A stretch of DNA of 64,000 nucleotides from Streptomyces griseus (GTDB lineage: Bacteria > Actinomycetota > Actinomycetes > Streptomycetales > Streptomycetaceae), in assembly GCF_900460065.1 (NCBI RefSeq), contig NZ_UAVD01000028.1, forward strand, positions 372,001 to 436,000, read 5' to 3'. Below are positions 35,301 through 43,093 of the stretch, one piece after another. The position numbers and the translations under genes are program-made. Each line of letters opens with the position of its first letter. Within the stretch, counting starts at the first letter, position 1. The notes under the pieces were generated by a model that made no database searches, had not been told where the DNA came from, and was given only the letters and a program-made list of their open reading frames with translations.

Positions 35301-35591
35301 GGCAGCCTCGACCGGGACGCCCTGCGCCGCCGGCTCGGCAGCTTCCACCAGGCGGCCAAGGAGGGCCGGCGCGACGTCGAGGCGGAGATCGCCGAGACCG
35401 GCGGCATCACCGTCGCCGACCCCGGAGGCGTACCCACCGGGCGTACGGGGCACGAGACCACCACCGCGCCCACCCCAGGCGCCGCACAGGACGCACGCAA
35501 CGCAAGGACCGCACGGACCGCAGAGACCGGCGGCCGGGCGGACGGCCGGAACGAAGAGACGGGGGACACAGTCGAGGAGGCACGCAGTTGA
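32331..35591 (+). CDS. cvnA: Conservon sensor-kinase-like protein CvnA, with nitrate/nitrite-sensor-type domain
   Basis: A 1086-residue membrane protein, first of the conservon. One membrane helix at ~45-67, an external helical domain (~70-360) of the nitrate/nitrite-sensing type, a second helix ~362-386, HAMP (~388-440), a helical region where kinases have the His box (NTVNHTFVNLSLRTLGLVERQL) and an ATPase domain with LLENATSFSPPDSQ, SVSDAGIGM and GAGLGLQVTSLLAARHG. As in other CvnA proteins a classical HExxT phospho-acceptor is not clear, so kinase activity is doubtful. Residues ~710-1086 are a disordered Pro/Ala/Glu/Asp tail, long for the family. GTG 32331 has a weak ribosome site; GTG 32358 is an alternative. 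Confidence 0.9.
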   Translation: MDESRLRAPVQKKRPRSKGTTRDGSGATPPAPGADKRTVRVRSRLVAGVAVVGVIVVAAGAPAVFGASADLTESQRLVTLAELNQQAVTLGHSLADERDAITAYIADGRDEKADDSADAKNRAARTTRVDQQIDEIHEAAPAALRRDLSTVPSLRREALTGKGSALEAHQAYSDVIAKLRGIAAELAEKTPPRAADATRAPLTLGGASEQASATRGLLLAALAVPSPEPTTPQTDPFTGLPVQTQDEDDTRAGRERDELSAAAQQARVRELAALADFDQAADPEARDKLAATVTGSQVNDAEKYLTRLTDRPELSEAERGISPKKLEAALSARVDRMRSVESALTTGQVQHLEGLRDDDVTALELSIALLGGCFLLAVGVSTAVARTLTQPLAVLRIGAARLAEDPEGAEPVRYTGRNDEFAQVVRSMNALHGRLAGLHQDLGGRVGSLTDERSKLIAGREALVAERAELQKKTTELATQLEQLRNTVNHTFVNLSLRTLGLVERQLGVIEGLEEREQDPERLATLFKLDHMATVMRRHSENMLVLAGAEHGHGHAGPIPLVDVARAAVSEIERYERVTIQSLPPHAQIAGFAADDLSHLLAELLENATSFSPPDSQVELSGWLLESGEVMLSVSDAGIGMSTVRMGELNARLADPASFEPGERHIDMTGAGLGLQVTSLLAARHGVRVQLREQKGSGVTAVVVLPSALLPNSLPAASPPAVQLPGDAPTLNLPGSVAEANSNALPSRSPLAPPASGPETPTEPTPAATPAPEPGAAPDAEAESAPERAGEPLPADPLIVAAERTIRENAAAEDTAADERPEASAVPPREQEQEQEARRSAAEAGTDVGPEAADEDGPGTEDRPGAGAESDSEITLQVRLPKPPPAPADPVAPTAPDAPATGGAPAGPGTADPYAIGPDRHERPAEDGPGGQDPDGPAFRPAPHAEAAPAPADTVPGPRRPEAARITDKGLPKRTPKVVRPDATPAPGRTGSLDRDALRRRLGSFHQAAKEGRRDVEAEIAETGGITVADPGGVPTGRTGHETTTAPTPGAAQDARNARTARTAETGGRADGRNEETGDTVEEARS

Positions 35592-36079
35592 CTGCGCCCA
35601 GCACATTCGGGCTGAGTAACGAAGCCCGGAACCTTCACTGGTTGCTGAGCAATCTCGTGGAGGAGGTGCCAGGGGTCCACTCGGTCACCGTCGTCTCGTC
35701 CGACGGCCTGATGCTGCTCTCCTCCGACCCCGGCCATCTGACCGCGAAGGCGGCCGGACCGGCCGCCGGGAAGCCGGACGGACCCAAGGGCTCCAGCGCC
35801 GACCTGGCCACGATCGTCTCCGGCATCGGTTCGCTGACCGTCGGAGCCGCGAAGCTGATGGACGGCGGCGGCGTCAAACAGACCATGGTCGCCATGGACG
35901 AGGGCAGCGTCTTCGTCATGTCGATCAGCGACGGCTCGCTCCTCGGCGTCCACGCCGCCCCGGACTGCGACATGAGCGTCGTCGCCTACCACATGGCCCT
36001 CTTCGTCGGCCGGGCCGGACACGTACTCACCCCCGAACTCCGCAGTGAGCTGCGCACATCGATGGAGAGCGCCCTGTGA
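35588..36079 (+). CDS. cvnB: Conservon roadblock/LC7 protein CvnB
   Basis: A 163-residue roadblock/LC7-domain protein. Seen: LSNEARNLHWLLSNLVEEVPGVHSVTVVSSDGLMLLSS, the classic start (key words WLLSNLVEEVPGV and VSSDGLMLLS), and VFVMSISDGSLLGVHA. In conservons CvnB partners with CvnD, in analogy to MglB with MglA, and with CvnA at the membrane. It starts with TTG in a TTGA overlap with the cvnA stop, so it is coupled. Confidence 0.93.
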   Translation: MTAPSTFGLSNEARNLHWLLSNLVEEVPGVHSVTVVSSDGLMLLSSDPGHLTAKAAGPAAGKPDGPKGSSADLATIVSGIGSLTVGAAKLMDGGGVKQTMVAMDEGSVFVMSISDGSLLGVHAAPDCDMSVVAYHMALFVGRAGHVLTPELRSELRTSMESAL

Positions 36080-36492
36080 CCACCGCCGCCGCAGAACCCG
36101 CCCCCCGGCTCCCCGTCCGCGGGGCCGACAAACGCCCCGCCCGGGTCCGCCCGTACTCCCTCACCGGCGGTCGCACCCGGTTCGGGCACGTCCTGCTGGT
36201 CGAGACGTTCGTCGCGGCCCTCGAAGCACCCGACGAGCGCCGTGAGCTCACCAACGGCAACCTCGCCTCCCGGGTGATGCCGGAGCTCCGCGCCATCGTC
36301 GAACTCTGCCGCCGGATGCGTACGGTCGCGGAGATCTCGGCCCTGTTGAAGATGCCGCTCGGAGTCGTCCGGGTGCTGCTCAGCGACTTGGCCGACCAGG
36401 GAAAGATCCGCGTGTACGGAACCGGCCACGGCGCCGGCCAGCCCGACCGCGCACTGCTCGAAAGGGTTCTCAATGGACTCCGCCGTCTCTGA
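36076..36492 (+). CDS. cvnC: Conservon DUF742 protein CvnC
   Basis: A 138-residue DUF742 protein: VRPYSLTGGRTRFGHVLLVETFVAAL at the front and a winged-helix-like part RTVAEISALLKMPLGVVRVLLSDLADQGKIRVYG, the family hallmark (key words AEISALLKMPLGVVRVLL). It joins the CvnABD membrane complex; a DNA-binding role is not shown. GTG start in a GTGA overlap with the cvnB stop. Confidence 0.93.
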   Translation: MTTAAAEPAPRLPVRGADKRPARVRPYSLTGGRTRFGHVLLVETFVAALEAPDERRELTNGNLASRVMPELRAIVELCRRMRTVAEISALLKMPLGVVRVLLSDLADQGKIRVYGTGHGAGQPDRALLERVLNGLRRL

Positions 36493-37123
36493 GGCGCCGC
36501 TTTTCGCCCCGCGCCAGCCGGGGCCCCGGGAACAGGCCGAGGAGTCCATCCAGGCCTGGCAGCTCGACCACACCCGCGCGCCCACCGCCACCAAGATCGT
36601 GGTGGCGGGCGGATTCGGCGTCGGCAAGACGACGTTCGTCGGCTCGGTCTCCGAGATCACACCGCTCCAGACCGAAGCGCTGATGACCCAGGCCAGCGAG
36701 GAGACCGACGACCTCTCCGCGACGCCCGAGAAGACCACCACCACGGTGGCCATGGACTTCGGCCGGCTCACGCTGGAGGACGACCTCGTCCTCTACGTCT
36801 TCGGCACCCCCGGCCAGCAGCGCTTCTGGTTCATGTGGGACGACCTGGTGCGCGGGGCGATCGGCGCGGTCGTCCTCGCCGACACCCGGCGGCTGGAGGA
36901 CTGCTTCCCCGCGCTCGACTACTTCGAGAGCTGCGGGCTGCCGTACATCGTGGCCGTCAACCACTTCGAGGGGACACCCGGTTACGAGGCGGAGGACGTC
37001 AGGGAGGCCCTGACCGTACCCCCGCAGGTCCCGATAGTGATCATGGACGCTCGTAACAGGATCACGGTCGTCGAGTCGCTGCTGGCCCTGGTGGGCCACG
37101 CTCTCGACGCCACCCCCGCCTGA
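36473..37123 (+). CDS. cvnD: Conservon GTP-binding protein CvnD
   Basis: A 216-residue small GTPase of the conservon type. Walker A GGFGVGKTTF at 46-55; the G3 box is FGTPGQQRF, with Thr-Pro replacing the usual Asp-x; the G4 NKxD is degenerate (VAVNHFEGT), as in other CvnD proteins. In S. coelicolor and others it acts as the switch of a heterotrimeric-G-protein-like complex. It overlaps cvnC by 20 bases. Confidence 0.93.
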   Translation: MDSAVSEAPLFAPRQPGPREQAEESIQAWQLDHTRAPTATKIVVAGGFGVGKTTFVGSVSEITPLQTEALMTQASEETDDLSATPEKTTTTVAMDFGRLTLEDDLVLYVFGTPGQQRFWFMWDDLVRGAIGAVVLADTRRLEDCFPALDYFESCGLPYIVAVNHFEGTPGYEAEDVREALTVPPQVPIVIMDARNRITVVESLLALVGHALDATPA

Positions 37124-37169
37124 GGGCCGCCCCTCAGACCCCTCGAACCAGAGACAACGGAGAGCCGCG

Positions 37170-38405
37170 ATGCGGAAGATACTCATAGTCGGAGCAGGCC
37201 AGTCCGGGCTCCAGCTGGCCCTGGGACTCCAGTCCAAGGGCTACGAAGTCACCCTGATGTCCAACCGCACCGCCGACGAGATCCGCACCGGCCGGGTCAT
37301 GTCGACGCAGTGCATGTTCCACACCGCGCTCCAGCACGAGCGGGACTACCAGCTGAACTTCTGGGAGTCCCAGGCCCCGAAGATCGAGGGACTCGGCGTC
37401 TCCGTCGCCGCCCCCGACTCCTCGCGCGCCGTCGACTGGGTCGGCAAGCTGGACGGCTTCGCCCAGTCCGTCGACCAGCGCGTGAAGATGGCCGGCTGGA
37501 TGGAGACCTTCGCCCAGCGCGGCGGCCAGCTCGTCATCCACGGGGCGGCCGTCTCCGACCTGGACTACTTCTCCCGCACCTACGACCTGGTGATGGTCTC
37601 GGCCGGCAAGGGCGAGCTGGTCTCCATGTTCGGCCGGGACGCGGCCCGTTCCCCCTTCGACGCCCCCCAGCGCGCCCTGGCCGTCGCCTACGTCCACGGC
37701 ATGGGCCCGCGCCCGGAGCACCCGGAGTTCGACGCGGTCCGCTGCAACCTGGTCCCGGGCGTCGGCGAGCTGTTCGTCATGCCGACGCTCACCACCTCCG
37801 GCCGCGCGGACATCCTCTTCTGGGAGGGCGTCCCGGGCGGACCGCTCGACGCCTTCCAGGGCATCAAGGACCCCTCCGAGCACCTGGCGAAGACGCTGGA
37901 GCTCATGGAGAAGTTCACTCCCTGGGAGTACGCCCGTGCCACCAAGGTCGAGCTGACCGACGCCAACGGCACCCTCGCCGGCCGCTACGCCCCCACGGTC
38001 CGCAAGCCGATCGGCCGACTGCCCGGCGGCGGCCTGGTCCTCGGCGTCGCGGACGTCGTCGTGGCCAACGACCCGATCACCGGCCAGGGCTCCAACTCCG
38101 CATCCAAGTGCGCGAACGCCTACCTGGACTCGATCGTCGAGCACGGCGAGAAGGAGTTCGACGCGGCGTGGATGCAGTCCACGTTCGACCGTTACTGGGA
38201 GACCGCGCAGCACGTCACGAAGTGGACCAACGCGATGCTCGGCGTCCCGCCGGAGCACGTGCTGAACCTCATCGGCGCCGCCGGTCAGCTCCAGCCCGCC
38301 GCGGACCGCTTCGCCAACGGGTTCAACAACCCCGCGGACTTCGAGAACTTCTTCTACGAGCCCGAGAAGACCAACGCGTACCTGGCCTCGCTCTCCGGCG
38401 CCTGA
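37170..38405 (+). CDS. Styrene-monooxygenase-like FAD oxygenase linked to the conservon
   Basis: A 411-residue flavoprotein. FAD-binding Rossmann motif ILIVGAGQSGLQLALGL at residues 4-20; then MSTQCMFHTALQHE, LSDLD-type strand, and the family's GVADVVVANDPITGQGSNSASK motif (read here as VANDPITGQGSN) that binds the FAD pyrophosphate. It matches the StyA/indole monooxygenase (StyA/NcnH-like two-component) family, which needs a separate flavin reductase (StyB); none is nearby. 46 bases after cvnD with ribosome site GGAGAG and no terminator between, so it is the fifth gene of the conservon operon. Its reaction and relation to the GTPase switch are unknown. Confidence 0.88.
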   Translation: MRKILIVGAGQSGLQLALGLQSKGYEVTLMSNRTADEIRTGRVMSTQCMFHTALQHERDYQLNFWESQAPKIEGLGVSVAAPDSSRAVDWVGKLDGFAQSVDQRVKMAGWMETFAQRGGQLVIHGAAVSDLDYFSRTYDLVMVSAGKGELVSMFGRDAARSPFDAPQRALAVAYVHGMGPRPEHPEFDAVRCNLVPGVGELFVMPTLTTSGRADILFWEGVPGGPLDAFQGIKDPSEHLAKTLELMEKFTPWEYARATKVELTDANGTLAGRYAPTVRKPIGRLPGGGLVLGVADVVVANDPITGQGSNSASKCANAYLDSIVEHGEKEFDAAWMQSTFDRYWETAQHVTKWTNAMLGVPPEHVLNLIGAAGQLQPAADRFANGFNNPADFENFFYEPEKTNAYLASLSGA

Positions 38406-38422
38406 GCGGACCGCCCACCGCT

Positions 38423-38459
38423 TCGGCGGCCGGACCAGCACCGTCGATCCGGCCGCCGA
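38423..38459. terminator. Two-way terminator between conservon operon and NlpC gene
   Basis: TCGGCGGCCGGA and TCCGGCCGCCGA form a perfect 12-base stem with a 13-base loop, right after the monooxygenase stop and 10 bases from the stop of the convergent NlpC gene. Confidence 0.8.
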
Positions 38460-38469
38460 GCCGTCTCCG

Positions 38470-39816
38470 CTACGAGGCGTCGGGCGCCGCGTCCGTGCCG
38501 TACCCCGTGTCCGAACCGTCGCGCGCGCCCTCGGGCAGCTCCGGGCGGGTGTACGTCGGCAGCGGGGCGCCGCCGGGGTCGGGCCGGACGGCGCCCAGCA
38601 GCGGGTTCGCGGCGAGCGGTGAGACCTTGACCTCGGTGCCGGGGCGGGGGGCCTGGACCACCAGACCGTCGCCGATGTACAGCGCCACGTGGGTCGCCTT
38701 CGGGAAGTAGACCACCAGGTCCCCGGGGCGCAGCGCGGACACCGGCACCTTCGGGAGCCGCTTCCACTGTTCCTGCGAGGTGCGCGGGATCGTCCGCCCC
38801 GCCGAGGACCAGGCCTGGGACGTGAGCCCGGAGCAGTCGAAGGAATCGGGGCCCTCGGCCCCCCACACGTACGGCTTGCCGATCTGCCGGACCGCGTACG
38901 CGACGGCGTCACCGCCCTGTCGGGTGGGCGGCCGGGCGGAGCTGAGGGCCCCGGAGGCCACCAGTTCGCGCTGCGCCTCGTCCACGCCCCGCTGTTCGAG
39001 GCCGGCGACCTGCGCAAGCTGCTCCTCGGAGAGCGTGGCCAGCAGCCCTTCGACCTCCTTCAGCCTTCCGCGCACGGTGTCGCGCTGCTTCTTCTGCCGC
39101 TCTGCCAGCTTCTTCTGCTGGTCCAACGCCTTGCGGGAGGCGGCGGCCAGCCGGTCGGCCCGCCGGGCGTCGTCGGTCAGCCGGCCCATCGTCGCCGCGC
39201 GGTTGGCGGCCAGCCGCTCCACCACATGGGTCTGGTCGAGGGCCCGCAGGGGGTCGCGGGACAGCAGCAGCCGGAGGTAGGCGGAGAACTCGGTACGCCC
39301 CTGGTACTGCTCCCGGGCCAGCCGCCCGGCCTCCCCGCGGCTGCGTTCCAGCGCGGCCCGCGCCTTCGCCAGGTCCGTGCTCACCTGCTTCACCTGCGCG
39401 GTCCGCCGCTTCAGCTTCTCCGCGGTGGCGTTGTAGGTCTCGCTCGCCTCCTCCGCCGCCTGATAGCGGGTCTGGAGCTCGCGCAGCAGGGCGGCGACGC
39501 TCCGGGGCGCCTCGGGCGCGGCGAGGGCGGTCTCGGCGTCGACCTCGGCCGCGTCGGTGTCGGTGTCGTCGTCGGCCGCGTCGGTGTCGGCGTCCCCGGT
39601 GTCCGTCGCGGCGTCGGCCTCCGCCGCGTCGGGCTCGTCCGGTTCCTCCGCCGCGCCGGACGCGTCGGGTTCCTCCGGAGCGTCGGGGCCGGCCGTACCG
39701 GAGGCCTCCTCGGACGGTACGGGCCCCGGCTCGGACGACGCGGTGGTGGTGGGGGAGACCGTGAGTGCCGCGGCCAGCGCGGTCGTGCAGACCACGCGCA
39801 GGAGCCTGCCTGACAC
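38470..39816 (-). CDS. Secreted NlpC/P60 peptidoglycan endopeptidase
   Basis: A 448-residue exported hydrolase. Signal peptide, then an acidic low-complexity segment (~38-100, runs of Asp/Ala/Glu/Thr), a long coiled coil (~105-285) as in RipA-like proteins and an NlpC/P60 domain from ~305 with the catalytic Cys in DSFDCSGLTSQAW, His in ATHVALYIGDG and a third polar residue in GLVVQAPRP. It would cut peptide stems of the cell wall; the coiled coil probably autoinhibits or docks the domain. GTG at 39816 follows a full GGAGGTGA six bases upstream, which decides the start. Confidence 0.92.
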   Translation of the reverse strand: MSGRLLRVVCTTALAAALTVSPTTTASSEPGPVPSEEASGTAGPDAPEEPDASGAAEEPDEPDAAEADAATDTGDADTDAADDDTDTDAAEVDAETALAAPEAPRSVAALLRELQTRYQAAEEASETYNATAEKLKRRTAQVKQVSTDLAKARAALERSRGEAGRLAREQYQGRTEFSAYLRLLLSRDPLRALDQTHVVERLAANRAATMGRLTDDARRADRLAAASRKALDQQKKLAERQKKQRDTVRGRLKEVEGLLATLSEEQLAQVAGLEQRGVDEAQRELVASGALSSARPPTRQGGDAVAYAVRQIGKPYVWGAEGPDSFDCSGLTSQAWSSAGRTIPRTSQEQWKRLPKVPVSALRPGDLVVYFPKATHVALYIGDGLVVQAPRPGTEVKVSPLAANPLLGAVRPDPGGAPLPTYTRPELPEGARDGSDTGYGTDAAPDAS

Positions 39817-39986
39817 GACATCACCTCCGGGACGGAGACGGAGCCCGGCTACGGACTCGTCCATACATGGGCGAATCCGATCATCCGGTCATGTGATGTC
39901 AGGCGATGCAAGCACCGCGCCGCGTGCCGCCCGGGGACCCCCCGGACGGCGGCGGCGGGGGAGGGAGCGGCCGACGGACCGGATCC

Positions 39987-42698
39987 TCAGGCCACCGGGA
40001 AGGCGTAGAAGGCCCTGTCGCGCTGGATGACGACGGTCTCCCCGGCGGCGAACGCCCGGTACGAGGCGCTCACCGTCGCCCCCTTCGGATCGGCCGATCC
40101 GATGTCCTGGAACTTCCACAGCCGCTCGCCGTCGGCCGCCGAGAACGCCGTGACCTGGACGGCGTCGGCGGCGATCAGGGTCTTCTCGCTGCCGCTGAGC
40201 GTGAGCGACGGGGCGTTCCCGATGCCCGGCACCTCCGTGGAGCGCCGCCACACGAGCCGGCCGCTCCCGCGCTCCACCGCGCCGACCAGCCGGCTGCGCT
40301 CGGTGGTGTGGATCAGGGGTCCGGCGACCAGCGGGGTGCCGAACGCCGAGCCGGCGCTGCCCTCGACGCGCCACAGCGGCTTCGCCGTGTCCGTCTCGAA
40401 GGCCTGGAGGTCCTTGCCGACCGCCGCGTACAGCGACCCGTCCTCGTCACCCGCGGTGGCCGCCTCGGGGGAGACCGCGCCGTAACTCCTGGTCCACAGC
40501 AGCTTGCCGGTCTTCTGGTCGAACGAGCGGACGGAGCCCTTCCCCTTGGCCGCCTTGAGCTCCGCCGCCGTCAGGCTGACCGCGTCCTGCCGTACGAGGA
40601 TGTCGGCGGAGCGGTCGCCGACCACCCGGTAGACGGGGGCGCCGGGGGCGCGGCCCGCGGGCACGGGGGTCCGCCACAGCTCCTTGCGCTGCACGATGTC
40701 GTACGCGAAGAAGTGGGCCTGGACGACTTCCCTGTCCTTGCCCTGCTTCTTGCCCTTCTTCGGCTTCGGGGCCTTCACGGTGACCGTGTGCGAACCGGTG
40801 AACCAGACGACCGGCCCGGAGCTCCCGGCCGGCCGCCCGACGGCGAGGCCCGGCAGGTCGCCGAAGGCGTCCGTGTAGCGCTCGCGGTGCACGACCTTGC
40901 CGTTCTTCGGCGACAGCCACAGGAACTCCGTCGGGCTCGCCACGAAGACCAGATCGGCGCCCGCCGCCAGCGCGGCCTGCCCCTTCGCCCCGTCCGCGCG
41001 CTGCCACAGCCGCTTGCCGGTGCGCAGGTCCACGGCGCTCGCCTGGCTCTCGCTGGTCACCACGAGCAGTTCGTCGCGCCATACGGCGGCGGTGAGCGGG
41101 GAGGACTCGGAGGCCGGGTGCGCGTAGCTCCAGCGCGGCTCGGGGGGCTGCCCGGGGAGCGTGCGGCGGGGCTTCGGCGCGGGCTTGTCGTCCGTCGCCA
41201 CCGCGGTGTCCTCGGAGCCGAGAGCGGCCACCGAGCCGCCGCCCACGATCAGCCCGCCGACGGCCGCCGCCGCGATGGTCAGCAGGGTCCGGCGGCTCGC
41301 TGCGGGGTCGGGCGCCGGGGCCGGCGCGGGAGGCAGCGGCAAGGACACCATCGGGCCCCCGGCCGGGCCCCCGGGGCCGGCGGGCCCGGCCGGGAGCGCC
41401 GCGGCGGGGTACGGAGCGGGTCCGCCGTGCGCGGGCCCCGGCTGCCGCGGGGCGGTGGGGCCGCCGGGCAGGGCGGGCGGCAGGGGTCGCGCCGCCGGGG
41501 CGGGGGCGGCCTCCGGGGGTGCGGTGAGCTCGTGGGGGAGGGCGAGCTGGGTCGTCGGGCGGTCGTTCCGCGGAGGCCGGGGCCCGGTGTTGAGGAAGCG
41601 GGTGGTGCCGCGGTCCTCCCCGATGCCGCCGTCGCCCGCGGGGACCACCGCGGCGGGCGCCCCCGACGCGGGCCCGTCCGACGGCGCGGGCAGCGGCCGG
41701 GCGTCCTCCGGCTCCGGGGCCGTACGGGCGTCCTCCGGCTCCGGGGCCGTAGGGGCGTCCTCCGGCTCCGAGTCCTCCCGCGGCACGTCCAGGGCCAGGA
41801 CCCGCGCCTCCTGGTCCGCGACCGCCGCCGCGAGGGGTTCGGGCAGCCAGCCGCCCCGGGCGAGACCCGCCGCGCCTTCCAGGGCCAGTTGGGCGGCGAC
41901 CGTCCCGGCGGTGGGCCGCTCGGCCGGGTCCTTCGCCAGACATCGCGTGATCAGCTCGCGCAACGCCTCCGGCACGGCGTCGAGTTCGGGCTCGTCCTCG
42001 GCGATCCGGCGGGCGGCCTCCTCTGCGGGCCCCTCGGTGAACGGGGTCGTCCCGGTCGCCGCGTACGCCAGCAGCAGCCCCAGCACGAACAGGTCGGAGG
42101 CGGCGGAGACCTCCTTGCCCTCGATCTGCTCGGGCGTCAGATAGCCGAGCCGCACCGAGAGCTGGCCGCCCGGCCGGGCCTCCGCCGACGCCGCCGCGCC
42201 CAGCGGGCCGAAAGCGGTGAGGCGGGGCCCGTCGGCGGCCAGCAGCACCGTACCGGGGGCCAGCCCCTGGAGCACGGCCCCGGCGGCGTGCACCCGGGAG
42301 AGGATCTCGGCGATGCCCGCGCCCAGTATCCGCAGGGCCCGTTCGTCCAGGGGGCCGGCGATCCCGATCGCCTCGGCCAGCGGCAGCGCGGGGACGTACC
42401 CCGCGGCCGTCCACAGGGGTTCCGGCCCCTCGGCCGGGGCCTCCGGCTCCTCGCCGGTGTCCAGGGGCTCGGCGACCCAGCCGCCCGCGAGGCGTTCGGC
42501 GGTGCGCGCCTCCGCCTGGAAGCGGCGGCGGTACGCCGGCAGGCCGGCCAACTCCGGGCGGGCGGCGGTGATGAGGGCCACCTCGCCGGTCGCGGTGTCC
42601 CGCGCCACGTACCGCACGGCGCTCGCGCCTTCGTGGAAGCGGGCCAGCGCGGTGAAACGGCCGAAGCGGCGTGGATCGTCCTGACGCAGCGCCTCCAT
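39987..42698 (-). CDS. Membrane pseudokinase with extracellular PQQ-like beta-propeller
   Basis: A 903-residue protein with a kinase-like N-lobe/C-lobe (1-~285), a Pro/Ala-rich linker, one membrane helix ~480-503 and a C-terminal PQQ/WD-like propeller (~530-900) with repeated LRTGKRLWQR and GKLLWTR strands. The kinase core is degenerate: the catalytic HRDxKPxN reads LQGLAPGT (His to Leu143, Asp to Gly145, Lys to Ala147, Asn to Thr150), DFG is AFG (162-164), the glycine loop is FHEGASAV and the beta-3 Lys appears missing. It therefore probably senses or scaffolds rather than phosphorylates. Related Streptomyces proteins exist but functions are unknown. ATG 42698 follows a G-rich site. Confidence 0.85.
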   Translation of the reverse strand: MEALRQDDPRRFGRFTALARFHEGASAVRYVARDTATGEVALITAARPELAGLPAYRRRFQAEARTAERLAGGWVAEPLDTGEEPEAPAEGPEPLWTAAGYVPALPLAEAIGIAGPLDERALRILGAGIAEILSRVHAAGAVLQGLAPGTVLLAADGPRLTAFGPLGAAASAEARPGGQLSVRLGYLTPEQIEGKEVSAASDLFVLGLLLAYAATGTTPFTEGPAEEAARRIAEDEPELDAVPEALRELITRCLAKDPAERPTAGTVAAQLALEGAAGLARGGWLPEPLAAAVADQEARVLALDVPREDSEPEDAPTAPEPEDARTAPEPEDARPLPAPSDGPASGAPAAVVPAGDGGIGEDRGTTRFLNTGPRPPRNDRPTTQLALPHELTAPPEAAPAPAARPLPPALPGGPTAPRQPGPAHGGPAPYPAAALPAGPAGPGGPAGGPMVSLPLPPAPAPAPDPAASRRTLLTIAAAAVGGLIVGGGSVAALGSEDTAVATDDKPAPKPRRTLPGQPPEPRWSYAHPASESSPLTAAVWRDELLVVTSESQASAVDLRTGKRLWQRADGAKGQAALAAGADLVFVASPTEFLWLSPKNGKVVHRERYTDAFGDLPGLAVGRPAGSSGPVVWFTGSHTVTVKAPKPKKGKKQGKDREVVQAHFFAYDIVQRKELWRTPVPAGRAPGAPVYRVVGDRSADILVRQDAVSLTAAELKAAKGKGSVRSFDQKTGKLLWTRSYGAVSPEAATAGDEDGSLYAAVGKDLQAFETDTAKPLWRVEGSAGSAFGTPLVAGPLIHTTERSRLVGAVERGSGRLVWRRSTEVPGIGNAPSLTLSGSEKTLIAADAVQVTAFSAADGERLWKFQDIGSADPKGATVSASYRAFAAGETVVIQRDRAFYAFPVA

Positions 42699-42801
42699 GG
42701 CGCACCCCCCTTGTGACCGTCCTGCGGCGGCCGGGTGACCCGTCCCCCGGCGCCTGACCGTCGATCTTAGGGCCTGTGCCCCACGGGCGGTCGCCCGCCG
42801 C

Positions 42802-43089
42802 TCAGTCGCGGTCCGGGGGGCTCGGAGGAGTCCTGGACCAGGGCCACTTGAGGGTGCGCTGCTCGCGGCCCTCCGGCGCGTACGCGTACACCCAGCCGCG
42901 CTGGAGCCCGAGCCGCTTGGTGTAGCCCGCCGGGACCCGCCGATAGGCGTGGACGGTTGCGGGGCCGCCGTCGGGCGAGGGCACCGGGACCTCGTACCAC
43001 TTCGGCGGATGGCCGGTCGGTCCGAGCAGGATCGGCAGGACCCGGCCGTCCAGGGGGCCGCCTCGGAAGGGGGTGTTCTCGCTTTTCAC
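42802..43089 (-). CDS. Hypothetical protein downstream of TetR gene
   Basis: A 95-residue soluble protein with FRGGPLDGRVLPILLGPTGHPPKWYEVPVPS and HAYRRVPAGYTKRLGLQRGWVYAYAPEG (landmarks GGPLDGR and VYAYAPEG). The Gly-Gly-Pro-Leu-Asp-Gly start is common in small actinobacterial and phage proteins of unknown role. GTG start 4 bases after the TetR stop, so the two are one transcript. Confidence 0.7.
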   Translation of the reverse strand: MKSENTPFRGGPLDGRVLPILLGPTGHPPKWYEVPVPSPDGGPATVHAYRRVPAGYTKRLGLQRGWVYAYAPEGREQRTLKWPWSRTPPSPPDRD

Positions 43090-43093
43090 CCGG

